Shown: piece after piece, positions 40,859-50,490 of the stretch
Layout: the number at the start of each line of letters is the position of its first letter
Position numbering within the stretch: position 1 is the stretch's first letter
From: Segatella hominis
Lineage (GTDB): Bacteria > Bacteroidota > Bacteroidia > Bacteroidales > Bacteroidaceae
NCBI RefSeq assembly: GCF_019249725.2
Contig: NZ_CP137559.1
Span: 3,289,001 to 3,353,000 of the forward strand
Length of the DNA: 64,000 bases
Reading direction: 5' to 3'
Position numbers and translations under genes: made by a program
Notes under the pieces: generated by a model
Databases searched by the model: none
The model's input: the letters and a program-made list of their open reading frames with translations, nothing else
What the model was told of the DNA's origin: nothing

Positions 40859-42829
40859 TTATGCGTCAATATTAGCGTAGGTTGCATTTTGTTCAATGAA
40901 TTCTCGGCGAGGCTCAACATCATCACCCATCAACATAGAGAAAATTTCATCTGCTTGTGCAGCATTCTCTATTGTAACCTGTTTGAGTAATCGTGTAGAT
41001 GGATCCATAGTAGTTTCCCACAATTGTTCTGGATTCATCTCACCCAAACCTTTGTATCGTTGTGTGTGAATGTTTTTATCCTCTTGTCCCTCTCCGTATT
41101 TATCAATGAAAGCCTGGCGCTGCTGCTCGGTATAGCAGTATTCGCTGACTTTATTCTTGAATGAGCATTTGTAGAGAGGTGGAGTTGCAATATAGAGATG
41201 TCCTTCCTCGATAACCTTAGGCATAAAGCGGTAGAAGAGAGTCATGATAAGTGTGTCGATGTGAGAACCATCGACATCGGCATCGGTCATGATGATAATC
41301 TTGTCATATCTCAACTTTTCTGTATTAGCCTCTTTGCTATCTTCACCATCTACTCCAAAGCGTACGCCGATACTCTGGATGATATTCATAACGGACTCAG
41401 CCTCAAAGACTTTGTGCCATTGTACTTTTTCTACATTCAGAATTTTACCGCGCAAAGGAAGGATTGCTTGATGGAATCTGTCGCGACCTTGTTTTGCGGA
41501 ACCGCCAGCAGAGTCACCCTCGACAAGGAAAATCTCGCATTCCTTAGGATCCTTGATAGAGCAGTCTGCAAGTTTTCCTGGGAGACCGCCACCAGTCATG
41601 AAGTTCTTTCGCTGTACGCTTTCACGAGCTTTGCGGGCTGCGATACGTGCTGTCGCTGCCAGAACTACTTTTTCGCAAATACGCTTAGCTTCATCTGGGT
41701 GTTCTTCCAGATAATCTGCCAAAGCTTCATTGACAGCCTGCTGAACGGCACCCTGTACTTCGCTGTTTCCTAATTTGGTCTTAGTCTGGCCTTCAAACTG
41801 TGGTTCTGCAACCTTGATAGAGATGACTGCAGTAAGGCCTTCGCGGAAATCTTCAGGAGCAATCTCTACCTTTGCCTTTTCTATCTGCTTGGAGATTGAT
41901 GGGTCTGCTTCTGCGTAAGCTTTGAGCGTACGGGTTAAAGCCATGCGGAAACCAGTAAGGTGAGTACCACCCTCTATCGTGTTGATATTATTTACGTAGG
42001 AGTGAATATTCTCTGTATAGTCTGTATTATACATGATGGCAATCTCTATAGGAATGCCTTGTTTCTCTGTCTTGAGATAGATGACATCATCAAACAGGTG
42101 AGTGCGATGGCGGTCAACGTATCTTACAAACTCTTTCAGACCATCTTTTGCATGGAAAACCTCTTGTTTGGTTTTTCCTTCTTCGTCTGGACGGAGATCT
42201 GTAAGGGTAATCTTTATACCAGCATTGAGAAATGCCAACTCGCGCATACGGCTTGCGATAATATCCCATTTATAAATGGTGTGGGTGAAAATAGTTGGGT
42301 CTGGCCAGAATTGCTGGCGTGTACCTCGCTTTTCAGTCTCACCAATAACCTTGACAGGGTAGAGAGGCTTACCTTTTTCGTATTCTTGCTGATATATTTT
42401 ACCTTCACGGAATACCTGAGATTTCATGTGTGAAGAGAGTGCGTTTACACAACTTACACCTACACCATGCAAACCACCAGATACCTTGTAGGAACCTTTG
42501 TCAAATTTACCACCTGCGTGAAGTACTGTCATAACGACTTCGAGTGCGGATTTGTGAAGCTTTTCATGCATATCAACAGGGATACCACGACCATTGTCTT
42601 CTACGGTGATAGAATTGTCTTCATTGATTGTAACTTCAATGTCTGTACAATATCCAGCCATGGCTTCATCAATGGAGTTGTCAACGGTCTCGTTGACCAA
42701 ATGGTGGAGACCCTTTTCTGAGATGTCACCAATGTACATCGCAGGACGCTTACGAACAGCTTCCAAGCCTTCGAGGACTTGAATGTTGCTCGCTGAATAA
42801 TTATTTGCGTTGTTTGTATTTTCTGCCAT
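40859..42829 (-). CDS. gyrB: DNA gyrase subunit B
   Basis: The ATPase subunit of DNA gyrase, which supplies negative supercoils. The 656-residue protein has the GHKL ATPase domain (NETVDNSIDEAMAG, VEDNGRGIPV and GGLHGVGVSCVNALS), the transducer domain and the Toprim domain (EIFLVEGDSAGGSAKQGRDR, then IIMTDADVDGSHIDTL). The length suits GyrB of this phylum. I chose the ATG at 42829 (MAENT); the open frame upstream crosses the promoter. Confidence 0.97.
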   Translation of the reverse strand: MAENTNNANNYSASNIQVLEGLEAVRKRPAMYIGDISEKGLHHLVNETVDNSIDEAMAGYCTDIEVTINEDNSITVEDNGRGIPVDMHEKLHKSALEVVMTVLHAGGKFDKGSYKVSGGLHGVGVSCVNALSSHMKSQVFREGKIYQQEYEKGKPLYPVKVIGETEKRGTRQQFWPDPTIFTHTIYKWDIIASRMRELAFLNAGIKITLTDLRPDEEGKTKQEVFHAKDGLKEFVRYVDRHRTHLFDDVIYLKTEKQGIPIEIAIMYNTDYTENIHSYVNNINTIEGGTHLTGFRMALTRTLKAYAEADPSISKQIEKAKVEIAPEDFREGLTAVISIKVAEPQFEGQTKTKLGNSEVQGAVQQAVNEALADYLEEHPDEAKRICEKVVLAATARIAARKARESVQRKNFMTGGGLPGKLADCSIKDPKECEIFLVEGDSAGGSAKQGRDRFHQAILPLRGKILNVEKVQWHKVFEAESVMNIIQSIGVRFGVDGEDSKEANTEKLRYDKIIIMTDADVDGSHIDTLIMTLFYRFMPKVIEEGHLYIATPPLYKCSFKNKVSEYCYTEQQRQAFIDKYGEGQEDKNIHTQRYKGLGEMNPEQLWETTMDPSTRLLKQVTIENAAQADEIFSMLMGDDVEPRREFIEQNATYANIDA

Positions 42830-42854
42830 TTCTTTGCTTAGTATTATTATCGTG

Positions 42855-42886
42855 CAAAGATACGGAAAAAACATGAGAATATGCAA
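42855..42886 (-). promoter_or_regulatory. Promoter of gyrB
   Basis: TATCTTTG on the minus strand (42862-42855), with a TTGC 20 bp upstream as a weak minus-33. It lies 25 bp before the start codon. Confidence 0.55.
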
Positions 42887-42945
42887 TTTTTGTTGCTAAA
42901 AAACTGCAAAAAATAGTGAAATGCTTAGTTTCGATATAAAATAAA

Positions 42946-42977
42946 TAAGGTTGCAATTCGAAAGAATTGCAACCTTA
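42946..42977 (-). terminator. Terminator after rpsT
   Basis: A perfect 14-bp stem (42946-42959 against 42964-42977) is capped by a GAAA tetraloop. It is AT-rich on both sides and so probably works in both directions. Confidence 0.85.
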
Positions 42978-43004
42978 TATATCTTTTTAGCTTTTAACGT
43001 TGTA

Positions 43005-43259
43005 TTAGCCCAACTTAGCAATGTGCTGAGCCAAACCTGACTTCAAATTTGCAGCCTTGTTGCTATGGATAACGTTAATCTTAGCCAATTTGTCTAAAAG
43101 CTTCTGAACTGTAGGATAGAGCTTTACAGCCTCTTCCTTATCAGTCATGTTGCGCAACTTGCGTACAGCGTTACGCATTGTCTTTGCATAGTACTTATTG
43201 TGCAAAGACTTCTTTTTGTCCTGACGGATTCTCTTGATTGATGATTTATGATTTGCCAT
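43005..43259 (-). CDS. rpsT: 30S ribosomal protein S20
   Basis: An 84-residue basic helical protein that binds the 5' and 3'-minor domains of 16S rRNA. The start [17 protein letters not shown] and the segment [17 protein letters not shown] are characteristic of S20. It lies 30 bp downstream of the tRNA-Glu gene on the same strand, so the two may share the promoter at 43381. The strong tetraloop terminator follows. Confidence 0.96.
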   Translation of the reverse strand: MANHKSSIKRIRQDKKKSLHNKYYAKTMRNAVRKLRNMTDKEEAVKLYPTVQKLLDKLAKINVIHSNKAANLKSGLAQHIAKLG

Positions 43260-43289
43260 CTTAATATTTTATTTTTTTATTTTCTTATG

Positions 43290-43361
43290 TAGTCCCTAGC
43301 AGAGTCGAACTGCTCTTTAGAGAATGAAAATCTCTCGTCCTAACCGATAGACGAAGGGACC
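43290..43361 (-). tRNA. tRNA-Glu (anticodon TTC)
   Basis: The minus strand folds into a 72-base cloverleaf: acceptor GGTCCCT/AGGGACT with a terminal G-U pair, D-arm with GGTTAGGAC, anticodon stem GAGAG/CTCTC-type with loop TTTTCAT giving anticodon TTC, and a T-arm with GTTCGACTC. No CCA is encoded. It is followed by rpsT. Confidence 0.95.
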
Positions 43362-43380
43362 ATTTGTTGTTTTGCGGGTG

Positions 43381-43412
43381 CAAAGTTACTACATTTATTT
43401 TAATCATGCAAA
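43381..43412 (-). promoter_or_regulatory. Promoter of tRNA-Glu and rpsT
   Basis: On the minus strand, TTTG (43412-43409), a 20-bp spacer and TAACTTTG (43388-43381) form an ideal promoter about 20 bases before the tRNA. The divergent recO promoter lies about 40 bp away. Confidence 0.7.
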
Positions 43413-43451
43413 TTTTTTCGGGAAAATTTTCTCTAAATGCGTGTTTTTTTG

Positions 43452-43459
43452 TAATTTTG
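43452..43459 (+). promoter_or_regulatory. Promoter minus-7 of recO
   Basis: TAATTTTG located about 28 bp before the recO start. The minus-33 region is only T-rich. Confidence 0.5.
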
Positions 43460-43486
43460 CCCTCAAAATCATCTAAAAACGTTCGT

Positions 43487-44215
43487 ATGATGGAAAAAAC
43501 AAGAGCAATTGTCCTACATTCTATTAAATATGGAGAGTCGCAATTTATTGTGGATTTTCTGACGGAATCCAGAGGAAGAGTGTCCTTTTTGGTGAAAATT
43601 CCAAAATCTTCAAAGAGTAATTCCAAGAGACAATATTTCCAGCCATTGACTTTGGTAACTTTAGAATTTGATTACCGGGTTAGCCAGAATTTGCAGCGTA
43701 TTAAAAATATAGGTATTCTTTATCCTTATGAGGATATTCCTTTTTCTCCTATTAAAATATCTGTTTCTCTGTTTTTGGCAGAGTTCCTGCTGTATGCTAC
43801 CAAATTTGAGCAGAAGAATCTTCCTTTATTTTATTTTGTTTTTGATAGTTTGGTTTGGTTTGATGGTGCTCATGAAGGAATTGCTAATTTTCATTTGCTG
43901 TTTTTAATGAGATTAAGTTTTTATATGGGAATTGGACCCAATTTGAGTGAAGGGTTGGAACAATCTAAGTATTTTGATTTGGATGAGGGGAAGTTTGTAC
44001 CTTTCGTCCCTGCTCATTCTCATTATTTATCAGAAAGTGATTCTTTTCATCTTTTGCAAATGTTCCGATTAGACTATAAAACAATGCACCTCTACAAGAT
44101 GTCCCGCCAGGAGCGGAATCATTCTGTAGAGGTGATGATAGAATATTATCGTCTTCATATTCCCGGATTTCCCGAATTGAAGTCTTTGTCAGTACTTCAG
44201 GAATTGTTCTGCTGA
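43487..44215 (+). CDS. recO: DNA repair protein RecO
   Basis: A recombination mediator that loads RecA on gapped DNA together with RecR and anneals strands. The 242-residue protein has the N-terminal OB fold with TRAIVLHSIKYGESQFIVDF and TESRGRVSFLVKI, followed by the helical C-terminal domain. Two adjacent ATG codons (43487 and 43490) could each be the start. It is convergent with ftsZ, with only about 20 bp between the stops. Confidence 0.9.
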   Translation: MMEKTRAIVLHSIKYGESQFIVDFLTESRGRVSFLVKIPKSSKSNSKRQYFQPLTLVTLEFDYRVSQNLQRIKNIGILYPYEDIPFSPIKISVSLFLAEFLLYATKFEQKNLPLFYFVFDSLVWFDGAHEGIANFHLLFLMRLSFYMGIGPNLSEGLEQSKYFDLDEGKFVPFVPAHSHYLSESDSFHLLQMFRLDYKTMHLYKMSRQERNHSVEVMIEYYRLHIPGFPELKSLSVLQELFC

Positions 44216-44235
44216 ATCCTTTGTGAGGATTTCAC

Positions 44236-45567
44236 TTATGCAAAACTGATGACTCCCTGGACAGGCTCGTTTCCATCTGCATTTCTGTTTTCATCATCTT
44301 CGATTTTTCCTGAAGCGATGTTTCGGATTTCCTCAAGAGTCTGTCTTGTACGTTTATATGTCGGTGTGTTTTCTACTTGTAGAATCACATCCTCATTGTC
44401 CAGATCTTCTGGCTTGAACAGGAAGATATGTGGGTGACGTTTGTACTGAGTCGTTGTACCGTCACTTCCATAATATCTTTTTCTTCTTTCCTCGTTCTCT
44501 GCTCTTTTTTCTTCTTGTTCTGCAAGGCGTCGGGATTCTTCTTCTGTATGTTTCTTGAGATGGCGGTTCATACCTTCTACATCTTCCAATCCGAAACCTG
44601 TAGCCAAGACGGTTACTTTGACCCTGCTTCCTAATTCAGGGTCAATGGCAAGTCCCCATTTCAATTCAAAGTCATCACCAAATTTTTCCATGAAGTCGTT
44701 TACGTCATTCATTTCGTCCATGGTAAGACCTGGATTGTCTTTCTTTTCACTTGCAAAGGCAATGCTAAGAAGGATCTTTTTAGAATTGAAAACATCATTG
44801 TCATTGAGCAGAGGTGAGTTCAATGCATCATCTATCGCTTTCTTGACGCGTCCTTCACCTTCACCATAGCCAGTACTCATGATGGCAACGCCTCCGTCTT
44901 TGAGGACGGTTTTGACATCATTGAAGTCAAGGTTGATGAGGCCGTGTACAGTAATGATTTCTGCGATACTCTTGGCAGCTACACTTAGTGTGTCATCTGC
45001 CTTGCCGAATGCATCCAAAACCGCCAGATCAGGATAAATCTGACGAAGTCTTTCGTTGTTGATAACCAACAATGCATCTACATGTTTAGACATTTCTTCA
45101 ACACCATCGAGTGCTTGGTCGATTTTTCGCGGACCTTCAAATTTGAAAGGGATGGTTACGATGCCGACTGTCAATATGCCCAGTTCTTTGCTGACGCGTG
45201 CAATGACAGGAGCAGCTCCAGTACCTGTTCCTCCGCCCATACCTGCAGTAATGAAAGCCATCTTGGTACCATCATTAAGCATATGTTTGATGTCTTCCAA
45301 TGTTTCTTCGGCAGCTTGTTTTGCCTTCTCTGGTTTGTTGCCGGCTCCAAGTCCTTCTTTTCCTAATTGGAGATGGACAGGTACAGGAGAATCATTAAGT
45401 GCCTGATTGTCGGTATTACAAAGTACAAAACTTACATCGTGAATGCCTTCCCGGTACATGTGGTTGACTGCATTGCCGCCGCCACCACCTACACCGATCA
45501 CTTTGATGATGCTATTTTCCTTTTCCGGTTCACCGAAATCAAGGATATGTGGTTTGCTATCTTGCAT
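44236..45567 (-). CDS. ftsZ: Cell division GTPase FtsZ
   Basis: The tubulin-like GTPase that forms the division ring. The 443-residue protein has IKVIGVGGGGGNAVNHMYRE, the tubulin signature GGGTGTGAAPVIARV (about 112-126) and the T7-loop region LINLDFNDVK. It ends in a long charged linker (about 335-400, with RRLAEQEEKRAENEERRKRY). The short tail after it is the place where FtsA would bind, but no classical conserved tail peptide is obvious. It is the last gene of the division cluster, 74 bp after ftsA. Confidence 0.97.
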   Translation of the reverse strand: MQDSKPHILDFGEPEKENSIIKVIGVGGGGGNAVNHMYREGIHDVSFVLCNTDNQALNDSPVPVHLQLGKEGLGAGNKPEKAKQAAEETLEDIKHMLNDGTKMAFITAGMGGGTGTGAAPVIARVSKELGILTVGIVTIPFKFEGPRKIDQALDGVEEMSKHVDALLVINNERLRQIYPDLAVLDAFGKADDTLSVAAKSIAEIITVHGLINLDFNDVKTVLKDGGVAIMSTGYGEGEGRVKKAIDDALNSPLLNDNDVFNSKKILLSIAFASEKKDNPGLTMDEMNDVNDFMEKFGDDFELKWGLAIDPELGSRVKVTVLATGFGLEDVEGMNRHLKKHTEEESRRLAEQEEKRAENEERRKRYYGSDGTTTQYKRHPHIFLFKPEDLDNEDVILQVENTPTYKRTRQTLEEIRNIASGKIEDDENRNADGNEPVQGVISFA

Positions 45568-45641
45568 AATCTTTATATTCTTTAGAGTTTATCCTAATTA
45601 TAGTCCATTCTTAGAGCGTTTACTCTACTATTCGAACATTT

Positions 45642-47084
45642 TTATTCTTCTTCAGAAATCGTATCCAGGAAGAAATCCTTGAGTTTTCTGAATCCTTTAT
45701 GGAGGAAACTGTTTTCTTTGCGCTTTTTCTCTTCGCGCTCTTTCTCTTCCTCTTCTGCGATTTTAGCCAGTCTTTCTTCTTCTTCTTTCTTCTTTCTCAA
45801 CTCTTCTTCACGTTTTTGAGCAGGAGTAGGTACAACTCCTGTTCCTGCAGTTTCATTAGGGTTGCGAGAAGCTTTTGGCGTACTGTCTGCGGCAAGAGGT
45901 CGTTCCATGTTATTGGTGAACAAATCGTTGCTGATTTCATCCCCACTGCAGTTCATGTCACCCTTGGCAAGAAGTCCCAGAATGGTATTCATGGTACCAT
46001 CGTGGTTATTGATCTTTGCATCTTTCGCTTTTACGGTTTGGGTAACAAACTTAGCGAATCTGATTTTAGGAGTATTGGTATGGTTTCTGAATACCTTCTC
46101 TATTTCAGGCATATTGCTTCCGCCACCCGTAATAATAATACCTCCCAAGAGTTTGTCAGCAAATTCTATAGGGACTTGATACCAGGCATTTTCAACTATT
46201 TCCTCTACTCTGGCTTCAACAATCTCTATAAACTTTTTGCTCTCTACAACTCTGTCCTTGTCGATGGAATAGTTGAGAGTTGGATCGATATTCTTGATGT
46301 CTGTATATGCCTTAGCATATTTCAGTTTCATATTCTCAGCCTCTTGCTCTTCTATCTGAAGACAAGTCAAATCCTTGGTAATATTATTGCCTCCAAGTGG
46401 AATGACTGACAGATGGCGAAGAATATTTTTATAATATACAGATACCGTCGTCGTGTCAGCACCTAAATCTATCAATGCGCAGCCTGCTCTTTTCTCAGAG
46501 TCAGTCAATACGCTGTCTGCCATGGCGAGAGGTGCCAAGTACATTTCAGCTATAGGAATGTTAGCTTTTTCAAAACAAGCGTAAATGTTGTTGTAGAAAT
46601 TCTTTTTCCACAAGATATTGAGGAAAATACCTTCCAGATGATTGCATTGTATGCCGACAGGGTCTATCTGATATTGGTTATCTATCTTATATTCCTGTGT
46701 TGCAGCATCCAATATCTCCTGATCAGGATATGTCATGTTGCGGTTGATATCCATCAGCTCATTAATCATTTCCTGAGTAATGATGGATGTGGTAGGTAAA
46801 TCTTTTACAATAATGTTCTTGACGCTCTTGATAGATCTTCCTCCTACGCCGACATAGACCTGAGAAATGTCTTGCTTGAGAATTGTTTTCAATTTATTTA
46901 TGATGTTAGTCAAGCTCTGGCAAGTCTTGTCTATGTTATAGATGACACCTTTTCTGATGCAAGAAGACGAGTCTTCCTCCACGAGTGCTAGTACAGTGAT
47001 GCTGCCATCTAAATTCTTCTGGCCTGCTATACCCGTCATCTTGGATGACCCTAGCTCTATTGCTACTATAAATTCCTTTGGCAT
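45642..47084 (-). CDS. ftsA: Cell division protein FtsA
   Basis: An actin-like protein that tethers FtsZ to the membrane. The 480-residue protein has ATP-binding blocks VAIELGSSKMTGIAG, LIDLGADTTTVSVY and GIIITGGGSNMPEIE. Between the core and the C-terminal amphipathic helix (LHKGFRKLKDFFLD) lies an unusually charged Glu/Lys/Arg linker of about 60 residues. It lies directly before ftsZ, as usual in the cluster. Confidence 0.95.
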   Translation of the reverse strand: MPKEFIVAIELGSSKMTGIAGQKNLDGSITVLALVEEDSSSCIRKGVIYNIDKTCQSLTNIINKLKTILKQDISQVYVGVGGRSIKSVKNIIVKDLPTTSIITQEMINELMDINRNMTYPDQEILDAATQEYKIDNQYQIDPVGIQCNHLEGIFLNILWKKNFYNNIYACFEKANIPIAEMYLAPLAMADSVLTDSEKRAGCALIDLGADTTTVSVYYKNILRHLSVIPLGGNNITKDLTCLQIEEQEAENMKLKYAKAYTDIKNIDPTLNYSIDKDRVVESKKFIEIVEARVEEIVENAWYQVPIEFADKLLGGIIITGGGSNMPEIEKVFRNHTNTPKIRFAKFVTQTVKAKDAKINNHDGTMNTILGLLAKGDMNCSGDEISNDLFTNNMERPLAADSTPKASRNPNETAGTGVVPTPAQKREEELRKKKEEEERLAKIAEEEEKEREEKKRKENSFLHKGFRKLKDFFLDTISEEE

Positions 47085-47132
47085 AGTCTTTATATATTAT
47101 CTGATTCTTTTTATTTTTATTAGCTATTTATA

Positions 47133-47930
47133 CTAGCTGTTGCTATTATGCTTTTTGCAAATAATCTGGTTGTCAAATTCCAGATTGATATATGAGTATT
47201 TGTTCCAACCAGCTTTGGATAGTCCATATTTGTAGAAATTTTCCAAGCGTGACATCTTTCGGTTTACGAAGTCTTGAATGTCTTTCTCCCGTTTTTCCAC
47301 AGCGTTTGCTTCTGGAAGATTGCCCAGATAGACGACATGGTTTCCTACTCGAGGAACAAGTTCTATTCCTTTATCTTGTAGAACGTTAATTTGTTCTATT
47401 TGATTTCTCCACAGCTCGTTAGTCATCAAAGCCTTGCTTAATAACGAGACGTATTTTTGAGCATACCATTTATTGATGTAGCCCGTGGCGATAATCATAT
47501 CGCTGGTGTATTTGGTGTTGGGCATAATCTGATAATGGTCATCTACATAATAGTCTTCATTATTGATGCTCTTGATTCTTACGATCGGCATGCGTTGAGT
47601 GAGGTTGATATCAACGAGACCGTCTTGAGTCTTGTAGCATTCGGCAGATTTGACGAAAGGACTTTGCATCAGAGTCTCCTCTATATGGCGAGTACTAATC
47701 TTGTTCAAAGGTTTCTCTAAAGGATAGATCTTTTTTGCTTTCAGTCTCTTTTTTATTTCTTTTGCATCAAGAAAGCCATTGGTCATCTCATCTTGTATGT
47801 TGATGTTTACCTTGGTGCATATTAAGTTTGATTCATCAGGCTTGTTCAGCTTGGTGAATGCAAACACCAGATATATACCTATGGCGAAATCCAGTGTGAT
47901 GATAATCGTTTTCTTCCAGTTGATGCGCAT
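47133..47930 (-). CDS. ftsQ: Cell division protein FtsQ
   Basis: A 265-residue bitopic divisome protein with a short cytoplasmic start, one transmembrane helix (about 9-27), a POTRA-like domain (about 40-110, with IYPLEKPLNKISTRHIEETL and RMPIVRIKSINNEDYYVDD) and a periplasmic beta domain. The sequence is weakly conserved, as usual for FtsQ, and the position between murC and ftsA supports the call. The murC stop and the ftsQ start overlap by one base. Confidence 0.88.
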   Translation of the reverse strand: MRINWKKTIIITLDFAIGIYLVFAFTKLNKPDESNLICTKVNINIQDEMTNGFLDAKEIKKRLKAKKIYPLEKPLNKISTRHIEETLMQSPFVKSAECYKTQDGLVDINLTQRMPIVRIKSINNEDYYVDDHYQIMPNTKYTSDMIIATGYINKWYAQKYVSLLSKALMTNELWRNQIEQINVLQDKGIELVPRVGNHVVYLGNLPEANAVEKREKDIQDFVNRKMSRLENFYKYGLSKAGWNKYSYINLEFDNQIICKKHNSNS

Positions 47931-49306
47931 TATTTCTGCTTAAGAATTTCTGTCATTTGCGGAACGTAGTTGTCCAAGTCGCCAGCTCCCAATACGATAA
48001 GAACATCGAAATCTCTACTTCTTACAAGATCCAGTACATCTTCTTTGTGTATCATGCTCTTTTCTACTCCTGGCTTGAGATTGTCGTAGATGAGCTTTGA
48101 GGTCACTCCTGGTATCGGAGCCTCTCTTGCTGGATAGATGTCACACAGGATTACTTCATCAAGCATGCTCAGGCTTTCTGCAAAATCCTTGTAGAAATCT
48201 CGTGTTCTGGTATAAAGATGAGGCTGGAAGATTGCAGTAATCTTTCGTGTCTTATACAACTCTCTGATGCTCTTTACACTCTGGTAGATTTCTTTTGGAT
48301 GATGGGCATAGTCTGATAGGAATACGTGCTTGGCATCTTTGATTTTGAAATCAAAGCGTCTTTCTACACCTTCGTATGTCTTCATTCCTTGTCTGAGTTC
48401 TTCTGCCTTGCAACCATTCAATTGTGCCATTGCCATTGCGGCAATACCATTTTCGATGTTGATTGGCACAGGCTGACCGAGTTCTACGTTCTCTACATTT
48501 TCGATAGGAGAGATGAAGTCAAATGTGATTTCGCCATTCTCTATCTTGATGTTTTCTGCGTGGAAATCTCCTTCATGAAGACTGTACTCGTAGATTCTAA
48601 CTCCATCCTGTACGTTCTGTTTCATTTCCAGATCTTTATGGATGATGAGTGCACCTCCCGGTTGGATAAGTTCTGTATAATGGCGGAAACTTTCCAGATA
48701 TGCTTCTTTTGTTCCATAGATGTCCAGATGGTCTGGGTCTGTTGCTGTAATTACGCTCATCCAAGGACGCAACCAATGGAAGCTGCGATCGAATTCATCA
48801 GCTTCTATGACTACATAGTCGCTCTTGTCGGAAAGTATGTAGTTGGTGCCGTAATTTTTAGAAATACCGCCCAAGAAAGCGTTACAGTCTATATGACTCT
48901 GATGCATGATGTGGGCGCACATGGTTGATGTAGAGGTCTTGCCATGAGTTCCTGCTACGCACAACCCCTTATGGGTGCGAGTCAAAGTGCCCAATACCTG
49001 TGCACGTTTTTCGATGGTAAATCCATTCTCATGGAAATACACAAGTTCCTTGTGCTCTGCTGGGATGGCTGGAGTAAAGATGACCAATGTTGTTTTTGGA
49101 TCCTTGCAAGCCTCTGGTATCAGGTCTGTGTTCTCCTCATAATGGATGAGCATGCCTTCTTTTTCCAAATCATGAGTAAGGTGAGAAGGGGTTTTGTCGT
49201 AACCAGCAACAACCAACTTCTTGTTGAGGAAATATCTTGCGATAGCGCTCATGCCTATACCGCCAGCTCCTACGAAATATACTGCTTTAATATCTTTCAG
49301 TTCCAT
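47930..49306 (-). CDS. murC: UDP-N-acetylmuramate--L-alanine ligase
   Basis: The cytoplasmic ATP-dependent ligase adding L-Ala to UDP-MurNAc. The 458-residue protein has an N-terminal Rossmann loop (YFVGAGGIGMSAIARYF), the ATP-binding GTHGKTSTSTM and the Mur-ligase C-terminal domain with LSDYAHHPKEI. The start overlaps the murG stop by one base (TAATG). The length is normal. Confidence 0.96.
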   Translation of the reverse strand: MELKDIKAVYFVGAGGIGMSAIARYFLNKKLVVAGYDKTPSHLTHDLEKEGMLIHYEENTDLIPEACKDPKTTLVIFTPAIPAEHKELVYFHENGFTIEKRAQVLGTLTRTHKGLCVAGTHGKTSTSTMCAHIMHQSHIDCNAFLGGISKNYGTNYILSDKSDYVVIEADEFDRSFHWLRPWMSVITATDPDHLDIYGTKEAYLESFRHYTELIQPGGALIIHKDLEMKQNVQDGVRIYEYSLHEGDFHAENIKIENGEITFDFISPIENVENVELGQPVPINIENGIAAMAMAQLNGCKAEELRQGMKTYEGVERRFDFKIKDAKHVFLSDYAHHPKEIYQSVKSIRELYKTRKITAIFQPHLYTRTRDFYKDFAESLSMLDEVILCDIYPAREAPIPGVTSKLIYDNLKPGVEKSMIHKEDVLDLVRSRDFDVLIVLGAGDLDNYVPQMTEILKQK

Positions 49307-50412
49307 TACTTTCTTGCTAATTTTACAACTTCGTCGGCAATGACGTCGGCAGAGTTCTTTAAACCTAATTTTTTAATATTCTCACTAAGTGAGTTTAATT
49401 TTTGAATATCTGTGACCGTATTGATCGCCTTGTCGATAAGTATGCCAGGTGCTTCACAGTCTTTTACATAGATGGCTGCATCTTTATTTACCAGTGCCAT
49501 GGCATTCTTCGTTTGGTGATCTTCTGCTACATTAGGACTTGGAACCAGAATGACAGGTTTTCCTATAAGACAGAATTCGCTGATACTGCTGGCACCAGCT
49601 CTACTGATAACTAAGTCAGCAGCTTTGTATGCCGCTCCCATGTCGCTGATAAAATCCATGATTTTGAGATTTGGCAATTCCTTGCCTTTCATCTGTTCAG
49701 CGATGGATGCCTTGTAATACTTACCTGTTTGCCAGATAAACTGGATATCACTTTTGGCAATTTTATCCAAGTTTTGCAATACGCTTTCATTGATGGTTCT
49801 TGCTCCGAGACTACCACCTACCAGAAGAATGGTTTTCTTTTCAGGTGCAAGTCCGAATTGTTTTCTTGCTTCTTCCACTGTAACAGTAGTCTCCAATACG
49901 TTTTGGCGTACAGGGTTTCCTGTCATGATGATCTTGTCAGCAGGGAAGAAACGTTCCATTCCTTCGTATGCCACACAAATTCTGTCAGCTTTCTTTGCGA
50001 GTAACTTGTTGGTTACTCCTGCATATGAATTCTGTTCCTGAATTAAACAAGGAATACCCTTGCTTGCACATACGTTAAGAGTAGGACCGCTGGCATAACC
50101 ACCAACACCGACTGCAGCCATTGGCTTGAAGTCGTTGATGATTTTCTTTGCCATTCTTTGGCTTTTCCATATTTTGAAGAGCACGGCAATATTCTTGAAC
50201 AGATGCTTACGATCAAAGCCGCAGATAGGTAATCCCTTAATCTCATATCCGGCAGCAGGAACACGTTGCATTTCCATTCTGCCTAATGCTCCAACAAATA
50301 AAATCTTTGCTTCAGGGTATTTGGCCTTGATGGCATTGGCGATGGATACAGCTGGGAAAATATGTCCTCCAGTTCCACCTCCACTTATTATAATTCTCAG
50401 TTCATTATTCAT
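49306..50412 (-). CDS. murG: UDP-GlcNAc:undecaprenyl-PP-MurNAc-pentapeptide transferase
   Basis: A peripheral membrane glycosyltransferase making lipid II from lipid I. The 368-residue protein begins IIISGGGTGGHIFPAVSIAN (glycine-rich G-loop 1), has GVGGYASGPTL and shows the UDP-GlcNAc-binding ISRAGASSISEFCLIGKPVI. It lies between ftsW and murC in the conserved order, with tight spacing to murC. Confidence 0.96.
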   Translation of the reverse strand: MNNELRIIISGGGTGGHIFPAVSIANAIKAKYPEAKILFVGALGRMEMQRVPAAGYEIKGLPICGFDRKHLFKNIAVLFKIWKSQRMAKKIINDFKPMAAVGVGGYASGPTLNVCASKGIPCLIQEQNSYAGVTNKLLAKKADRICVAYEGMERFFPADKIIMTGNPVRQNVLETTVTVEEARKQFGLAPEKKTILLVGGSLGARTINESVLQNLDKIAKSDIQFIWQTGKYYKASIAEQMKGKELPNLKIMDFISDMGAAYKAADLVISRAGASSISEFCLIGKPVILVPSPNVAEDHQTKNAMALVNKDAAIYVKDCEAPGILIDKAINTVTDIQKLNSLSENIKKLGLKNSADVIADEVVKLARK

Positions 50413-50490
50413 AATTTTCTAATTTATTACGCAAAGATAAATAAAAAAATCAACAATTCTACATTTTTCACTATTTTTTATAGTGTTTTT